Origin: Asterella californica
Lineage: Eukaryota; Streptophyta; Marchantiopsida; Marchantiales; Aytoniaceae
Length of the DNA: 64,000 nt
NCBI GenBank assembly: GCA_036924285.1
Contig: JAYKYS010000002.1
Coordinates: 2,170,001-2,234,000, forward strand
Reading direction: 5' to 3'
Positions 44,121 through 55,094 of the stretch are shown here, piece by piece. The translations under genes were made by a program, and so were the position numbers. The notes under the pieces are model-generated. The model worked only from the letters and a program-made list of their open reading frames with translations. It did no database searches and was not told the DNA's origin. How positions within the stretch are numbered: the first letter of the stretch is position 1; every line of letters begins with the position of its first letter.

Positions 44121-46368
44121 ATGACTGAGAGGCAATGGGGACAGTATCCTTCTGACCGGCACAACTATCATGTTAGAAGAAGACCGAATACCGTCCAGGT
44201 CATTAGGATTCCTGAGGACCTCTTAGACGTCTACTGCCGATTACGCCGTGCACTAAGTCCTACATCGGGACCTGCTGCAACACACGCTCAGTGTTTGAGA
44301 TGGTTGTTGGATGGAGCTGCAGGCCGTATAGACGGTCTAGAGAGAGCACGTGCTGCTCGTGTAGCCCAGCCCATCGAGGAAGCACCCGTGGAGAACAATC
44401 TTGCTGATGATGTTGTTGAGCATGTAGAGGTTATGATTGTCGAGGATAGTCAACCTATAGTTGCAAATAATCAGGCTTCTGATTTGGCGGAGGAGGTTCT
44501 TGACGACGTTCGGGAGGCACCTATAGAGCGTAGAGAGGTTGAGTATGGATTATGGGGACGCGGGAAGATTTTCGAGTTTTGTGATCTATTTCGTGTGAAG
44601 TGCCCAAGACTAGGATGCACGCTTAATTGTCTCAAGCCTGTTGTCACTGCTTACCAACAGTGTTGGCAGCTGAAGTCTAGTTGTGACGAGGGTCACACCA
44701 CCGTTTTTGCCACCGGAGAGATGGAGAGGGATCGAGGATCACTTGACGTGATTGGTCAGATGTATCACGCTGCTTTATGTGTCGGTCTGAGTTACACCAA
44801 TGTTGCGAATATGTTGGACGCGATGAGGTTGAATGTGCTCACCGAGTCGCATTGGTATGACTTTCAAAGTGGCACCGATCGAGCCATAGGTTGGTGCAAT
44901 GCAGCGGAGGAAATATGGACGGAGTAAAAAGATTCGTTGCAGTCCGAGCTATTGACATCCATGGGTTAGACCTCACTATTCCTCGTTGTATTTGACTTGA
45001 GTCAAGTTTTGATGTCAACTCATTAGTACTTACAAATATTATTTGGTGTGCATAGCCATTGGTATTATAATATATATATATTATATTATATATATATATA
45101 TGTTGATTGTAGATGAGATTCGTCTCGCAACGGGTACCATGGAACTGTGCCATTCATCAATGTTGCAGACAATCGAGTTATCGAGATGATAACCATGATC
45201 AGGGTGGAGACCACTAGTTCTTGGAGGATAGAGATAGCTGTCGTGGAGAAAGACATTGCCACGTTGAAAGACAAAGGTTTGACTATCTCAGAGATCATCC
45301 ACGACGACAATCGTTCCGTAGACGCCATTATTGAAGAGTGAGTTCTTTCCATTGTGCTTTTATTGATTATGAGTGTATTTTATGTACATTATTTCCCCAA
45401 GTAACCAACTTACTTGTTTATTATATAGAAATGGAATTTGCAATCAAAAAGATCTTTGGCACAAGGCAAAAAACATTGTGCAAAAATTCAAGGACGAGTT
45501 GCAAGAGGTGAAGATGTCATCTGGAGATCGAAATATCGAGGAGATACGGAGCAGGAGGGAGCTAGCCGTATTCTCAGTAGCCCAGTTGGAAGCATATTGT
45601 CGTACAAAGAGTTTACCTCTTAGTGGCAGTAAGGCGGACTTCGTAAATCACGTAGCTGAGGACTTAGGACTATCTGCCGAAGACTACTGGGCACCTGAAC
45701 GAGCCCGAGGGTTGAAGTATCCTGAGCTGGCAGCCCATGATATTGCATACAAGTTGAAGTCATGGATTTACACTTGTGCTCGTGCTGCACGTGACATGTA
45801 TTCACTATCATATTATGCAAATGCATCTTAGTCTTTATGTTATTATATATTCATTGTTAATGTGAGCTTGTTTTTTAGGGGCGACGAGGGTCCGCATTTG
45901 ATGGTCTTTGATATCCTCACAGCGGCGAAGCATTGGACAGGTGACCACACGGATTGTCGTATCCTCCCGGGTGATCGTCAGTGTATCTCATTAGAGTTTG
46001 GAGAAGGAGCACGATATCCTCATGGAGGACGTACGCATCTTGCGGTAGCTGCATTTCTCGAGAAGCATTTCACTTGGTTGAAGATGTGTTTTTACACTCG
46101 TGCGAGGAAGAACTTCATGAGTGAGACGTTTCATTCTGTCATCAATAAGTTTGCGACAAAGCGGATCCATTGGGATAGGTCGCACGAGGCTCGTTTAGCT
46201 TGCGCCGCTATGGATTGGAACGAGAATATTCGCTGTGAAGTTATTCAAAAAAGACAACGTCAACAGAACGACACAACTATCCGTCAGAGACCAGCATCCA
46301 ACAGGGTCCTTGTTCCTCGTACCACGGTCTGGAAAGACGCACTTCGAATGCGTATTTTAGGTCATTGA
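44121..46368 (+). CDS. DDE transposase-like gene with SAP domain, four exons, one in-frame stop
   Basis: Proposed exons: 44,121-44,964, 45,118-45,337, 45,429-45,797 and 45,879-46,368, with introns of 153, 91 and 81 bp (donors GTTAGA, GTGAGT, GTATTC). The N-terminal part has a Cys/His zinc-binding block (CPRLGC...CWQLKSSCDEGH) and a helical region ending NAAEEIW. The core carries Asp in the exon 1-2 junction codon (DSSRNGYHGT), Asp in IIHDDNRSVD followed by LWHKAKNIVQKF, and Glu in MSETFHSVINKFATKRIHW. A SAP motif (FSVAQLEAYCRTKSLPLSGS) is inserted after LWHKAK. This order matches a large transposase-like family I know from cnidarians and fish. TAA at 44,925-44,927 breaks exon 1, so it is probably a pseudogene. 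The acceptor of intron 1 (gag) is weak. Confidence 0.75.
45060..45104. repeat. (TA)n microsatellite in intron 1
   Basis: Two runs of alternating TA inside the first proposed intron of the transposase-like gene. Confidence 0.8.
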
Positions 46369-46369
46369 G

Positions 46370-46985
46370 CATATTTGGTAAGTATTTAGCTCCAAGATAT
46401 AGTTGATTCTATTTTATTTTATTTTTTCGGGGCAAAACATATGGTTTGAAATCATCTAACATTGCTGACTTCTTGTTTGGATGACTGCATATCAGTTATG
46501 GTATCGCTTGTCCTTTCGGAAGACTCAAACTCAGGAGCAATCGAGTTCTTGGAGTTTACTTCGGTTGGAGTGATTTTCTACTTAGTGTAGACTTATTTCC
46601 TTTATAGCAAGGGTTTACTTAGATACCATAAACTCTACCCTGTTTATACAAAGTAAACTGATGTGAACTTTGTTTTGTGTGGGATACACTTGATCACCCT
46701 CACACTCAATATAATTCTCTTCTCATATGAGTTGGTTATTGCCTAAACCGTCCTTCTTTCAAGGGGCCGAAGGTCCTACTTCCGCATGGGTGGTGATATA
46801 TCGTAACGAAAGGTAAGTATAAAAATTCGGCATCGGCCGAGGTTGGAGTGTCGCAACCCTCCCTAGACCATGCACGAACGTTTTAGTGTAAATTTTTTTT
46901 TTGTGAACGTTTTTGTGTTTTTGGTTTTCATGCGGACTTGTTCATACACACGAAGATGGAAAATAAGCTCCGCCATCTAATTTAT
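46370..46985. other. Downstream flank, no gene
   Basis: This is sequence after the transposase-like gene. No coding frame or terminal inverted repeat that pairs with the upstream flank could be recognised. The boundaries of the putative DNA transposon are therefore unknown. Confidence 0.35.
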
Positions 46986-46991
46986 GCAGAA

Positions 46992-47351
46992 TTATGTGTG
47001 GGAACTCAGCTCGGGTTTTGACAACAAGCTCCAAGCTTTTCTAATTATTCCAAGCGAGAAACACACAATGGCGCGATGGGCAGGAGTTTTATCTATATCT
47101 CCAGTCTCGATAGTAACGTCGGCAGGAATTCCCTGCAGCAACTGCTCTCGGTACGAAGAGAGGGTTGCCTCAAGTCGCTGAGTGAGAGATCTTTCTTTCT
47201 GCAGATTCGCTTCTACAACTTGTAAATCGCTTTCGGCATTCCTCCATCTCTGCTCATTCCGAAAATCGCTTTCAGACCGTTGCTCGTAGCAGCTATGGCA
47301 GTATGAGACGCTGTTCTCACAAACAAGTCCACACTGGAAACACGTATTCAT
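46992..47351 (-). CDS. Hypothetical zinc-ribbon/coiled-coil ORF, 119 codons
   Basis: A complete minus-strand ATG frame starting MNTCFQCGLVC. Four cysteines in two C-x2-C pairs (CFQC and CHSC, 13 residues apart) form a zinc-ribbon-like head. About 45 residues of heptad-like charged sequence follow (ESDLQVVEANLQKERSLTQRLEA), then a short tail. No family is recognised. The word ctaattattccaagcgag inside the frame (47,041-47,058) is repeated at 47,384-47,401, beyond its start, so a local duplication is present. It may be one exon of a gene that includes 47,863-48,186. Confidence 0.4.
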   Translation of the reverse strand: MNTCFQCGLVCENSVSYCHSCYEQRSESDFRNEQRWRNAESDLQVVEANLQKERSLTQRLEATLSSYREQLLQGIPADVTIETGDIDKTPAHRAIVCFSLGIIRKAWSLLSKPELSSHT

Positions 47352-47699
47352 GTCGATGCCCGCACTCTCCTTGCCACCTACATCTAATTATTCCAAGCGA
47401 GAGCGAAAGACCACACTGGATTCGGACGGATTCGCAACATCAAAAAGTCATGCTTTTGTTTGAGACAGGACTACTGCAGCTAAACGATGTGGACAGGAGG
47501 CGGATAATAAGAGAAATACACAGAGAGATTTCTTTATCGGCATCGGCAGTATACTACGAGATTATCTAGGAGAAAACGGGCATTTTGGTGACGCTTGTTC
47601 TAAGTTCCTGTCGCTCGGAGAGCACGAGAGATTCCAGTTTACAGCCAGCCAGCCTAAACAGCCTGAACACATGAACATCACAACTGCCTGATAAACATG

Positions 47700-47790
47700 T
47701 AACGTCAGTGGGTCTCGAACCCACCAAGCCCCCATACGGGATGACGTTTCATAGGAGCATCAGCTCCTGCGACCTGCTAGCCGGGATGCA
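47700..47790 (-). repeat. tRNA-like sequence, possible SINE or pseudo-tRNA
   Basis: On the minus strand a good T-arm (gtggg ttcgaga cccac) and B box occur near 47,706-47,725, and an A-box-like tagcaggtcgcagg lies about 60 nt upstream. The acceptor-like words aacgtca/tgacgtt pair but are too close for a full cloverleaf. It is best read as the head of a tRNA-derived element; no functional tRNA is claimed. Confidence 0.35.
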
Positions 47791-47862
47791 AACATGCCTA
47801 CCATAAATTACAATGCAAGAGAACAAAAAATTACTGCAAACGGATCAGGTGGATACTGCAAA

Positions 47863-48186
47863 TCACTCTGGCATTTTGAAACCAACAAAGCCTTCTCCGT
47901 CCTGAGACCAAGTCAATTTCACTGCACTAACCAGAATCTCTGGCAACTCCTTGCGGTCGCTGTAACCAAGACAAAGAGCCAAAGCACGATACACTTGGAA
48001 CCGTTTCCGATTCAACGCCACCTCAGTAAACGAAGCTGCACCACATGCTAAGAGAAAGGTCTCATCCTCGATAACGATAGGCATTTCAGATGTGAACTCC
48101 AAGCAAGCATCAAAAAATACAAGGAACTGTAGTCGGATGTCCTCAGGAGTGACAGAAAGTGGCTTCTCCAACTTACCCCCACTCAC
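47863..48186 (-). CDS. Hypothetical ORF, 107 codons, unidentified
   Basis: A minus-strand frame with good protein-like composition: VTPEDIRLQFLVFFDACLEF, CGAASFTEVALNRKRFQVYR, ALALCLGYSDRKELP. The first codon is GTG, and a splice-donor-like GGTAAG lies a few codons in, so the true start may lie in another exon. No domain is recognised. It may pair with the zinc-ribbon ORF at 46,992-47,351 as exons of one minus-strand gene. Confidence 0.4.
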   Translation of the reverse strand: MSGGKLEKPLSVTPEDIRLQFLVFFDACLEFTSEMPIVIEDETFLLACGAASFTEVALNRKRFQVYRALALCLGYSDRKELPEILVSAVKLTWSQDGEGFVGFKMPE

Positions 48187-48449
48187 TCGTCAGAAACCAT
48201 CCGCGCCCTCATTAGAGTCTCATTTTATAGTCGATGTATGACTAACAGTTAGTCATGCTGTAAGTTCAAAAAACGGTTGCAAGCAAGTAATGCAAGACCG
48301 CAGCCGAGAAGTGCAATGGAAAAGATCAGGCGGAGGCAGGCTCGATGGGACAACGCTATGACAAGATCGAGAGACAGAAATAGTCAGGAGAAGCGATAAT
48401 ACACCGTGCGTGAAGCTGTGCTACTGCAGGAAGAACAGCAAGAAAGAAG

Positions 48450-48780
48450 TTAGAGAAAGAATGTGCTAGCTGTGCTACTGCAGGAAGCTAGTCTACTGCA
48501 GGAAGAATCGCGAGAGATACTTATAGCAGCAAAGAAAACAAGCAAGCCTCTTCCTCGAGTTCAAAACGCCTTACACCTGACTCACGAAGAAAACGAGAGG
48601 ACAACCCTCCCTGATATCAAAATGTCTTACACTCTCACCGAAAACGAGCGAATGACGAGGGATTACAGAACGTCTTACATCAAAGACCCCATTCGAAAAT
48701 TTCCCGACGAAAAGAGCTCTCAAGGAACCGACACCAAGACTCACGACGAAAACTAGGAGACAACCCTCCCTGATCAGAAC
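48450..48780. repeat. Degenerate gcttacactc-type repeats, left flank of solo LTR
   Basis: Imperfect repeats of gtcttacac/gccttacac...gaaaacgag words occur every 40-70 bp, and continue on the other side of the solo LTR (49,694-49,870). The LTR therefore interrupted this repetitive block. A duplicated ctactgcaggaa word lies near 48,420-48,500. Confidence 0.5.
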
Positions 48781-49693
48781 TGTAACGACCTATGTTACAC
48801 ATAGGAAGTTTGTCTATTAGTAAGGTGTTTAGTTATAACTAAGTGTTGAGAATGTTTATTGGCTGCCAAAGTACTTTAAGGATGTATCAAGTTAGTCATG
48901 ACTATCTAAAAGTTAGTTATGGTTAAACTTAGCTGTACTTTTGGCAGAATTCAGATATTTGCTAAAGAGTGAGCACTACTATCTTGTCATCTTGTCTAAA
49001 AGGTAGAAAGGAGGTGGAAAGTATCCCTTATCTCCTTTTTGACTTGATATTAGTGGTTGGATTAAAGTTGTGGACTTTGTGGGCATTAAAAACAAGAAGA
49101 GATTCCACATGTTTCCTTTTTAGTGGGTCCTAGTGTAGAGGGGGGGTGGAAATTTGAGATTCCTTGAGAATATTCCAGAATCCTTCTAGAAGTTGTTGAC
49201 TTTGAAGGAATAAGCCCATGTGAAAAGGTAAAAAGCCCATGTGATCAATGCTTTTACCTTAAGTAATATCTTAGTAAAACCCGGTAAAAGTAGTTACGGC
49301 TGAGTTACCGAGGGTACCAAAGTAAAAACCTAGAATGTATAAATAGAGGAGTAGAGAAGAGCTCCTCATCCTTGTTTTCACATTGTCGTAATGACAACTT
49401 GAGTAATATAGAGAGTGTGGGATATTTTTAGCATGTGAGAACTTGAGAGACGTCGTTAGAATGGAGGATTTTAGTTGATGTGTTTAAGGAGATTTTTAGT
49501 TGATAAGTTTGTGGGTGTATGAATGAGTGAACTCAGCATTTTCCCTTCAAGTTCATGATGTGCTTCCATCAAAGCCATCAGAGGTGACCCCTGAGTGAGA
49601 GACAGGCCCGACATGTTGCAGATTCGTGGATGACGATCGTGGAGGTTGAGAGATCGGGGGGTAGTTGATCGATAGGACCGCGGAGGGTTTACA
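48781..49693 (+). mobile_element. Solo LTR of the AB family
   Basis: 913 bp from tgtaacgacc to gggtttaca, homologous to both AB LTRs but in the opposite orientation and with no internal region on either side. It is flanked by the 4-bp word gaac (48,777-48,780 and 49,694-49,697); it becomes a 5-bp agaac if the final a is counted as target. It probably arose by recombination between the two LTRs of a full element. It contains GAAtaTTCcaGAAtccTTCtaGAA at 49,168-49,191, a strong match to heat-shock-factor sites. Confidence 0.85.
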
Positions 49694-50250
49694 GAACGCC
49701 TTACAGAAAAGACTGCCGACGAGATCTCCTGCAGCAGCGAGGAACCGATTCAAAATGCCTTCCACCAAAGAACCGAATCAAAACGCCTTACACTCTCCTG
49801 GAAAACGAGCGAACGCCTTACAGGAAAGACGAGCGACGGCTGCAAGAACCGAGTAAAAATGCCTTACACCAAAAGGAGTTCGACAAATTCTCGAGGAAAA
49901 CAAACTGCCAAGCCTGAACCGGATGAGCAATGGAGCGAACGAGGACCTGCACGCGAAGAACGAGCTAAGAGCCAACAAGAAATCGAGAAGCCAGTGCACG
50001 GAGATGCGACGAACGATGGAGAGCGAGAGGCGAGATGCGAGAGGAACTCGAACGACGAGCGAGGAAGCAGGAGGCGGGATGCGAAAGCAGGGGCATGCAT
50101 GTAAACTCGAACGGCGAACGAGAGAAGGGAGGCGGCTCGCCATAGCCCAGACTGGCAGGGCAGCTGGCGGGTCGCCAGAGATCTCATCTGCCCGCGGCCT
50201 CCCTGGCGAAAGACCAGCCCGGAAAAATTTTTGGGCTGACTTTTATATGG
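49694..50250. other. GC-richer repetitive block, no supportable gene
   Basis: It continues the gccttacac-type repeats, then a purine-rich GC-rich stretch (49,900-50,110) whose overlapping open frames on both strands reflect composition. A TATA-like tttatatgggg lies near 50,230. I see no domain. Confidence 0.35.
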
Positions 50251-52740
50251 GGAGGGGGGGTTTAAGTGTGTTGAAGTGCTGTTGCAACTTATTCTCACTG
50301 AGCTTTTGGTACTGTAGTTATCTGCTCTCATATCAACAGTGATCGTTTTTCCTACTAATCTCATTTCAACTGAAATCTTTTATACTGAAATCTCTTTCCC
50401 TACCAGTATTGCTCAAATTGCTTCTCTATGTCGAATCGAAGTGCTCAGTTTCTGACTCTAATGTCCGTGATGTCATTCCATCTATGTTTGGTAATTCTTT
50501 GAAGTTCTTTCATGTTTATTTGCTCGGTGTTCTAATGTCCTTGGAGCTCAGTTCATTCTTTTAGAAACATGGCATGGCATCGATGAGGAAGTGCAAGTTT
50601 CGATCTGAGGTGATATTCAAGTAGATTTCTGTGATGGAGATTATTATACTGGTCGAAGAAAGTTTACGGTGAGAACGCATGCTTATGAGCGTAAGCAAAC
50701 ATACCGTAGTGCTATTCAAATTCGCTATACCCGAGTAGCAAAAACTAAGTTTTATCATTTATTGTATTCACGGAATTTTTTGTGAGGTGTGTGGTATTAG
50801 GTTTTATAATTCGTTCATTTTGCATTCATACCTTGGTACAGTTCGTTCTTTCCACTCCAGTTCAAAAGAAAATATTCTTTTGTCTATATGGTAATCAAAT
50901 TTAAAAGATTATTATAACATTTATTACTGTTTGAGGTAGAACATTTGTTGTAAAATTTCACGATAACTCTACTTAATATATAGTACAGTCCTCTAGTATT
51001 AGTGCCTGTCAAAGCTAAAACCAAAGATTCTGTAACGGCTAGAAGAAAAATGGCCGTAGTTTATCCAAGGCGAATTTTGTCTAGAGTCGTGTATCGCTCA
51101 GGGGGTGGTTTTGAATCGCTTTAAGTATTTTATTTTTTCATCTTTTGATTTATTGATAATTTTTAGTAAATTATTGAAATTCTAAATTTACTTACAGCTG
51201 AAACTCACGTACGTAACGTCTTAGAAAAAAAATGAGTTAGAGCCAGCCGCGACAGTTCCTTGCTGCTACCTCCGGACATAGAGATAGAAAACATCCACGA
51301 CTTCTTGGCCGCAGCCGTAACACTTGTCCGTGGGATACGAATATTTCCCAAAGATCCCAGCTTGGACACTCCCTATTATCTCGCCTATAGGTAAAAGTTC
51401 ACGATTCTCAAAACACAATTCTTTAAGCAGCGAATTTGAATAGTAATATATTTCTGTGGAGATTTTCAATACGCGCAGAATCTCTCTGACACTGAACTGA
51501 CATAGTTCGTACTACGGTACCGTAATGCCACAAGATACGCGATATGTAAAATAAAACAGATTCTGACATACTGAACTGTTTGATGCCAGATAGATTCTCT
51601 ATAGTTCGCGATGTACGTAGCAACTGAATTTAATATCTCTATTTAATTCGTGATTTCGTTGGTTTCCTCCGACTGCTCATACAACAGGTGAAAATCCAAT
51701 CATAGTCTGGCATCTTCACTGAGTGTTAGTTGAAAAACAGATTAATACAGTTCAGGTTTCTTCAAATCGTGATCTCACTCTTACACGGATTAGACGAATC
51801 AGAGAGAAACTCTTCTATTATAAATATGACTTTATATATATTGTACGATAGATTTTTGATGATTTTATCTTTAATTATTGAATTTGCTCGAAGTGTTGGT
51901 CACCTGTGACAGTACGGTATACGCGCATTGATATGAAGCTTCGTCAGCGTGGTTGTAACTTTGAGCAAAGTGGTGCATGCCGTCCAATCTCTACACACTG
52001 AAGAACCAGCACGCCAGTCGAGGATGAGACCTCCCTCCCAACCATATCAGGATTCAGGAGTGGAGACAGCAAAGGGTCCACAAGGGGAGCGGATCATGTG
52101 ATCAGCCATTTAAACGAAGGCCGATTGGGCTAGGGACAGGGACCAAAAACCCCGCCAAAACCTAGTTAACGGGCGTAGTGTGTAGGCTTTTCTTTTCTTG
52201 TTCACGTTTATGATTGTTTCAAGTACTCTTGGTCGCATCGCATGACGATCTTTTGGTTGTGAGTCTTACTTGGAGATGACATCGTGTGTGGTCTGATTAG
52301 ACGCGTGCAATCCTGAATGACAAGATCTGATCATTCATTGTTTATGGTTAATCATATTTTAAAATTAATCTGAATAACTCCAAACTGTCATTCGTGGTGA
52401 TCCAACCAAGTGGTCGATGCTTCATTTGTGATCCGATCTTAATCGAATGATGAAAGACTTTTGGTTTTAGTTTTTCAAAATTAATTTTAATTTCTTAATG
52501 ATCCGAACCTGTCATTCGTGATGGTTTCAACATATATTAAGAGTTCAATGTCAAACTCCATGTCGGATTCACGACTGAGAGATCATACGGTGTGACCATG
52601 AGAACTTGGAAAAATCATAGGCATGACCAAGAGAAAACAGTTTGCAGGAGATGATCAAGTAATTAGCCCATGGGGCACTATCGGCGAACGTCTTAATGGG
52701 TCGTAGTATTGTGTATACGAGGGTGGGTACTTGATCATTA
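50251..52740. other. AT-rich intergenic region
   Basis: No gene is supported. A segment at 50,708-50,880 is a diverged copy of 63,568-63,760. Positions 52,000-52,180 are GC-richer and leader-like but lead to no recognisable ORF. Confidence 0.4.
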
Positions 52741-52750
52741 GAGAACGGAT

Positions 52751-52977
52751 ATGGCAAAAAGTGAAAAGCCTCACGAGAACACTAGCTTTGTCTAGCAACC
52801 ACCGCAACCTCTTCAAGTACAGAGGCTCTAGCTTTATGATCAAGAGATACAAAACGAGGATCACTAAACCAATGGCAAGGAAAAAAAGCCCTCATGAGAA
52901 CACTGGCTATGTCAAGCAACCACCATAACTTTTTCAAGTAAGGAGACTCTAGCCTCATGATCAATAGAAAATGATAC
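52751..52977. repeat. Tandem duplication, period 121 bp
   Basis: The unit starting atggcaaaaa (52,751) is repeated from atggcaagga (52,872). Shared words in the same order are gagaacact, gtc-agcaaccacc, ttcaagta, ctctagc and atgatcaa. Divergence is moderate, about 20% by eye. Confidence 0.8.
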
Positions 52978-53279
52978 AGTGGATACCAAACGGATGGAAG
53001 ACCTTGTAGAACCAGGGGAAAGAGCAGTTATTTACTTGATCAAGTCCATGCTCCCTAGTTTTTACTTGACAAGGACCATAGGTTCACTTCATTACTTGGT
53101 CAGGCCCATTACCGCATATAGTGAAGATCAGAGGACATGTCCGCGTGCGTTGTCCAGGTCAGAGTGTGAAGTGTATGTGACAACCCCAGTCAATTGGGTT
53201 ACGTGGACATTGGAGGGAGAACATCGTTGCGATTTGTGTATGAAGAATTTATGCATATCTATTCGTGAATCGTAATTTT

Positions 53280-55085
53280 TGCTCAGAAATGGGAATAATT
53301 AATTAATATTTTAAATATAAATAAGGTTTTTAATTTAACTAATAAAATATATAAGAAAATATCAAATATCAAACACTCATTACCATTGAATATAAACAAT
53401 TTTTCTCTCTTTATCTTTAATGTTATTTTTTGAAAAATTGTTCTATGGACCTTATCTTTTTGGGATAATGATGCGACACGAGTCCATATTCTCACAAGTA
53501 GTTTCTCACTTCTTGTACAACGGAAGTTCCCGAAATATCGGCTTGTATGAACTTCTACGGTAGACTTCTGCTTTACACGGTCGGATGAAATACAGTAGAA
53601 ACTGGTGTACTTTGTTGAAAAACTGTTGTTGTTGAGTCGATGGCATCTCGCTAATAATTCAACTCGTTTCAAGTTTCAGTTGGAACGATCACGGTCGTAG
53701 AATAATTCTACTTGGGTCGAGTTAGCTTCAACGGAAATGGAATCCTAAGCTAGGTTGGAAATTTTCATTCCTCATTCATGCTGAAGTGACATGAATGAGG
53801 TGGTCTTCAAAGTCGAGTCTTAGATATTCCGTTTTAGGAGAATGCACCTTTCAGAGCTTCACGTTCTCCAACAAAAATATCACCGCAGAGTACAAGATTC
53901 TTTCAAGCTTGAGTGTTTCTGGCAAAAACAGGGCTTAATTAAACACTTCGTCGGCTTAAGAGCTTAGAAACACAGAACTGTTTTTCCATGTTTACAAACA
54001 TACAATCGCCCATGGAAAATATTTCGCACAGTACGATAATATATAGCATAATGACCATTTCAAACAGTTATCCCGTAGTGAACGTGTTAGTATCATCAGT
54101 TTCGACTGTATTTAATTTCCATAAAAGTCTGATAACCGGTTGACTCGAGAATGGAACTCGAGATGACGATAGCCGCATGACACCACCACATTGTGCATGC
54201 ATTCGCTTCTTCTAGCGCCATTTCCATGAAATCCTGACACCCGAGTATCCCAAAGTCACCTTCAACGGTACTCCGCAAAAGCTCGAACACACTTTACGGA
54301 GCACGCTAACTCTAGACTTGATCTGAGCCTTGCGCTATTCGTTAGTATAGCTATAAGTCGATTGTGGAAAACGGAAAAGAGGAGAGAATGTTTGTCATAA
54401 TACATATATAATACATATAATTTTGTCGTATTATGAGACGATTAAGACGAGACAAAGACGGAGAAAGTCACTTTGAAATCTAGAAAAGAAAAGGAATCAA
54501 TTTAGTCTAGATAAATCGGTAACGTATAGCCACACATTTCTACTGCAAGCATATCTCTTTATTTTTCTTAATCTGACCTTTGGTGATGGGTTCTTTGATC
54601 AGGCCCTTACCGTTTGCCGTCAACAGCAGGTTTCTTCTCTTTCAAACTGGAACCGCAGCCTTCCTTTCCAACTAGCAGGCGTATTTTATTCCTCTGCTTC
54701 GCTATCTGCTCCACATCACCGTGTGACCGATAGGTAACATGTCTGGAGTCTGAGCAAGGAAGCGCCATCAGTACGAGCCAGATCAAGGAAAAACCATGGC
54801 GCAGGGTCCTGAATCCTGATCAAGTCTACTGTACTCTACACCTGAACGACCGCCTCGGGAGGATTGAAAACGCCCAAAAGGATGGTGCGGTCGGCCCGTA
54901 TTTCTCCTTGTCCGCTCTTACGTTAGAACGTTTCCCACTTTGTATTCCTTGGCGTGGTTTTCTCCAGGGTCTTGTTATATGTTGTCATCGCCTGTACCAG
55001 ACCGAGCAAGCAGTTCTCTCAGAGTTCACTAAACACATGAGTTTCATTTACCTCGATGAAATAGGGTGAAAGATTTGTTACAAAT
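53280..55085. other. AT-rich region upstream of the ankyrin gene
   Basis: No supportable gene. A hairpin with 11-bp arms (cctcattcatg/catgaatgagg) lies at 53,770-53,800. From about 54,600 the sequence becomes GC-richer and less repetitive, as expected for a promoter and leader of the gene at 55,095. I cannot place a TATA box or transcription start confidently. Confidence 0.35.
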
Positions 55086-55094
55086 GTGTCGACG

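Noticed and set aside
47700..47790. Functional tRNA
   Set aside because: The T-arm is good, but the acceptor and anticodon arms do not form a full cloverleaf.
49778..50364. Overlapping frames on both strands of a GC-rich block
   Set aside because: Frames on both strands are rich in Arg/Ser/Glu because of the purine bias. No domain, no conserved start, no splice logic.
52979..53275. 98-codon plus-strand frame with two Cys near its end
   Set aside because: It starts in the tail of a tandem duplication and has no recognised domain; too weak to call.
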